Notes under the pieces: model-generated
Databases searched by the model: none
What the model was told of the DNA's origin: nothing
The model's input: the letters and a program-made list of their open reading frames with translations, nothing else
Part shown: positions 61,783 to 64,000 of the stretch, one piece after another
Layout of the letters: every line of letters starts with the position of its first letter
How positions within the stretch are numbered: the first letter of the stretch is position 1
From: Bacteroidota bacterium
GTDB lineage: Bacteria > Bacteroidota > Bacteroidia > JACPRZ01
NCBI GenBank assembly: GCA_016193485.1
Contig: JACPRZ010000063.1
Location: 288,788 to 352,787, forward strand
DNA length: 64,000 nt
Direction of reading: 5' to 3'
Translations under genes and position numbers: made by a program

Positions 61783-61817
61783 CACTCATTTTCAGGAGAA
61801 CGATACCGGGTCGCTAT

Positions 61818-63599
61818 ATGAAACAATATCACCTACTTCTATTATTTCCTCTTTTTTTCTGGGCATGCAATGGCTCCAAACAGGATTCGGAGTTCCCGCG
61901 GCAGGGTAAAGGAGGCATCTATTATGGCGGTGTTTTCAGGATGAATGAAACCGAAGGGATCCGCAGTTTGTATCCCCTCAATATCACTGATGCGTACAGC
62001 CACCGCATTACCAACCAGATTTACGAAGGACTGGTTAAACTTGACCAGAAAGATCTTTCCATCATACCCTGTATTGCCGAACGATGGGAAATAAACGACA
62101 GTGCAACCTCCTTCACCTTTTATATGCGGAAAGGAGTTAAATTTCACGATGACCCCTGCTTTCCCAACGGCAAAGGCCGGGAAGTGACGGCTAATGATTT
62201 CAAATATTGTTTTAACAAGGTATGCGAAGCCGATATCAATAACCAGGGATTCTGGGTATTCAAAGGAAAAGTTCAGGGAGCAGATGAATATTTCCAGTCA
62301 ACGGTTGACGGCAGACCTCTTCCTGATGGTGTATCAGGCATAAAAATCATTGATGATTATACTGTTCAGATTAACCTGAAAGAACCATTTGCCAGCTTTC
62401 TTAACCTGCTGGTCACACCATTCTGTTGGGTGTTTGCAAAAGAAGCATTTGACAAATATGGTATTGATATGCGGGAGCATTGTGTAGGAACCGGTCCCTT
62501 TTTCCTGAAAACCCTGAAACATGGCGAAGCCGTCATCCTGAGCCGCAATACGGATTACTGGGGAGTAGATGAATATGGGAATAAATTACCTTATCTTGAA
62601 GCGATCAAGTTTACTTTTATCCCCGAAAAAAGAGCTGAACTTCTCGAATTCAAAAAAGGACAACTCGATATGGTCTTCCAATTACCGCCTGAAATGTATG
62701 ATGAGGTGATAGGCGAACTGGAACAGGTCAGCGAGGAATTAAAACCATACGATATTCAGATTGTTCCTTCCCTAAGCACCCAGTTTTACGGGTTTCTGCA
62801 TACCAATGAGGTTTTTAACAATAAAATAGTACGGCAGGCATTCAATTATGCCATTGACAGGGAATCAATATGCACCTATACGTTAAGCGGTGAGGGAACC
62901 CCCGCCTTTTACGGACTGATACCGCCATCTTTTAAGGATTATGAATATCAGAAGATAACGGGTTATAAATATGATCCCGAAAAAGCGAGGATTTTACTCG
63001 CACAGGCGGGTTACCCTGACGGGAAAGGATTTCCTAAGATAACCCTCCAACTCAACAGCGGTGGAACTATTAATATCCGTGTTGCCGAAGTTATGCAGAA
63101 GCAATTAAAAGATAACCTGGGCATCGAAGTTTCCCTCAATGTTATTCCATGGCCGCAGCACCTTGAAGCCCTCGAAACCGGTAAAGCCCTTTTCTGGAGG
63201 ATGGGCTGGCTTGCCGACTACAACGATCCTGAAAACTTCCTTAATCTCTTTTACAGTATTCATATTCCGAAGAAACCGGATGAAAAATCCTATATAAATT
63301 CAACACGCTATTCCAATCCGGCTTTTGATTCGCTCTTGCAGGCCGCTTTGCGGGAAACCGATGTAAAAAAGCGGTTTGAAATATATCGCCAGGCCGACCA
63401 GTTGATTGTTGACGAGGCGGCTGTTTTACTCATCTATTACGATGAAAATACGCGCCTGCTTCAGCCATACGTGAAAAACTTTCCGCAGAACCCGATGGAA
63501 CTCCGCGACCTTGGAAAAGTGTGGCTGCAACCCGAAGAAGCCAAGGGTGCCGAAGGCGGCCAACCCGGCAGGAGAACTGCACGAAAGAAGGGAGCGTAA
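61818..63599 (+). CDS. Oligopeptide ABC transporter substrate-binding lipoprotein (SBP family 5)
   Basis: The ATG at 61818 starts a lipoprotein signal (MKQYHLLLLFPLFFWAC) with the acylated cysteine at residue 17; a frame open to 61038 only reflects antisense of the kinase gene. The 593-residue protein follows the SBP_bac_5 order: GGVFRMNETEGIRSLYPLNI, ITNQIYEGLVKLDQKDLSII, FYMRKGVKFHDDP, EVTANDFKYCFNKV, VGTGPFFLKTLKHGEAVILS, VRQAFNYAIDRESICTYTLS and DYNDPENFLNLFYS. It would bind peptides or similar ligands for an ABC importer, whose permease and ATPase genes are not in the window. The C-terminal tail is Gly/Arg-rich. Confidence 0.92.
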   Translation: MKQYHLLLLFPLFFWACNGSKQDSEFPRQGKGGIYYGGVFRMNETEGIRSLYPLNITDAYSHRITNQIYEGLVKLDQKDLSIIPCIAERWEINDSATSFTFYMRKGVKFHDDPCFPNGKGREVTANDFKYCFNKVCEADINNQGFWVFKGKVQGADEYFQSTVDGRPLPDGVSGIKIIDDYTVQINLKEPFASFLNLLVTPFCWVFAKEAFDKYGIDMREHCVGTGPFFLKTLKHGEAVILSRNTDYWGVDEYGNKLPYLEAIKFTFIPEKRAELLEFKKGQLDMVFQLPPEMYDEVIGELEQVSEELKPYDIQIVPSLSTQFYGFLHTNEVFNNKIVRQAFNYAIDRESICTYTLSGEGTPAFYGLIPPSFKDYEYQKITGYKYDPEKARILLAQAGYPDGKGFPKITLQLNSGGTINIRVAEVMQKQLKDNLGIEVSLNVIPWPQHLEALETGKALFWRMGWLADYNDPENFLNLFYSIHIPKKPDEKSYINSTRYSNPAFDSLLQAALRETDVKKRFEIYRQADQLIVDEAAVLLIYYDENTRLLQPYVKNFPQNPMELRDLGKVWLQPEEAKGAEGGQPGRRTARKKGA

Positions 63600-63662
63600 G
63601 GTTTTCTCCGGATTCTACCTAATTTTATTCCAACAGTAGTCAGGTTTCCGAAAAATAGAATT

Positions 63663-63936
63663 GCGAATTGCGTCCCGATAGCCATCGCATTGGCGTTAAC
63701 TTAACAAGACAATAATTGGATTTAAAAATATAAATATCAAAAAGATAATAATATTTTTTTTACTCACCCCCCGGCCCCCTCTCTACGAATAGAGAGGGGG
63801 TGACTGGAGATACGGAAATTATCGTCCCCCTCTCTGGAATCAGAGAGGGGGATAAGAGGGGGTGAGTAACAAAATATCCATAAATAATTGACCTTAAGTT
63901 GACGCCAATGCGATAGCCATCGGGATGCGAATTGCG
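63663..63936. repeat. Composite palindromic element at the window end
   Basis: Outer arms 63663-63704 and 63894-63936 are near-complementary over about 40 bp (core CGATAGCCATCGCATTGGCG against CGCCAATGCGATAGCCATCG). Inside, TTACTCACCCCC and GGGGGTGAGTAA (63760-63869) enclose two CCCCCTCTCT / AGAGAGGGGG hairpins (63775-63800 and 63826-63851). The element takes up most of the 401-bp stretch 63600-64000, in which I see no gene. Confidence 0.75.
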
Positions 63937-64000
63937 GATTTAAATTCAATTACGAACAGCAATACAAAATCTCTGAAATTTTGTAATATAATCCGCAATC

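Noticed and set aside
61038..61817. N-terminal extension of the oligopeptide-binding protein by 260 codons
   Set aside because: The stretch is antisense to the fructosamine-kinase-like gene, and the lipoprotein signal begins at 61818.

Overview
The window is a gene-dense chromosomal segment of a member of the Bacteroidota, probably an uncultured environmental lineage. The evidence is the TAnnTTTG-type promoter elements upstream of many genes, type IX secretion parts (a PorV-like porin, a PorU2-like C25 peptidase, a T9SS sorting-domain protein), an atpD-atpC pair with a very short epsilon subunit, an MqnC (futalosine menaquinone route), the 2TM and HU families typical of the phylum, and the almost complete absence of purine-rich ribosome-binding sites. 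I recognise no tRNA, rRNA, CRISPR array, prophage or transposase gene.

Layout. 1-7131: tail of pgk, a 71-residue orphan bracketed by a 22-nt direct repeat, rnr, a lipoprotein built of seven tandem repeats, an LD-carboxypeptidase, yraN, mutY and an HU-like protein. 7423-14983: a translationally coupled PorV-like / PorU2-like / membrane glycosyltransferase trio. 14999-23899: asnS, rpoN, a PAP2-like membrane protein, hemW, a leucine-rich-repeat protein, ribF, atpD, atpC. 23948-32280: a TPR membrane protein, a methyltransferase, a DRB0094-type RNA ligase, dnaG, a MORN-repeat protein and a PapD-like periplasmic chaperone. 32729-41597: a second TPR membrane protein with MORN repeats, three paralogous small secreted proteins, and a 1232-residue outer-membrane protein (Ig-like domains, beta-barrel, SdrD_B-like domain, SPOR domain). 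41747-53381: greA, a HIT protein, nfo, a TPR histidine kinase with its NarL-type regulator, a 2TM protein, a T9SS cargo protein and the rimP-nusA-infB operon. 53391-63599: an epimerase-like protein, mqnC, pepA, a phosphoglycerate dehydrogenase-like protein, a two-gene ATPase/partner cassette, msrB, a fructosamine-kinase-like protein and an oligopeptide-binding lipoprotein.

Two things stand out. First, the chaperone, three paralogous secreted subunits and giant barrel/SPOR protein look like the parts of a surface-fibre or surface-layer assembly system (chaperone, subunits, outer-membrane platform) that I cannot match to a named system. The barrel gene has its own promoter and a leader with two large hairpins. 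Second, nearly every intergenic gap is filled with palindromic dispersed repeats, often nested inside one another. One is a clean 283-bp palindromic element with 20-bp terminal inverted repeats and an 8-bp target duplication. Related repeats lie in frame inside the coding regions of dnaG, ribF, a leucine-rich-repeat gene and probably msrB, where they add linker peptides, much as Rickettsia palindromic elements do.

Other items worth a look are the ATPase plus 158-residue partner (arranged like a defence cassette), a terminator-like hairpin in the rimP-nusA-infB leader, related inverted repeats in front of greA and nusA, and frequent G7-G9 tracts inside conserved genes. All functional statements come from reading the sequence and from family knowledge; no database search was run.
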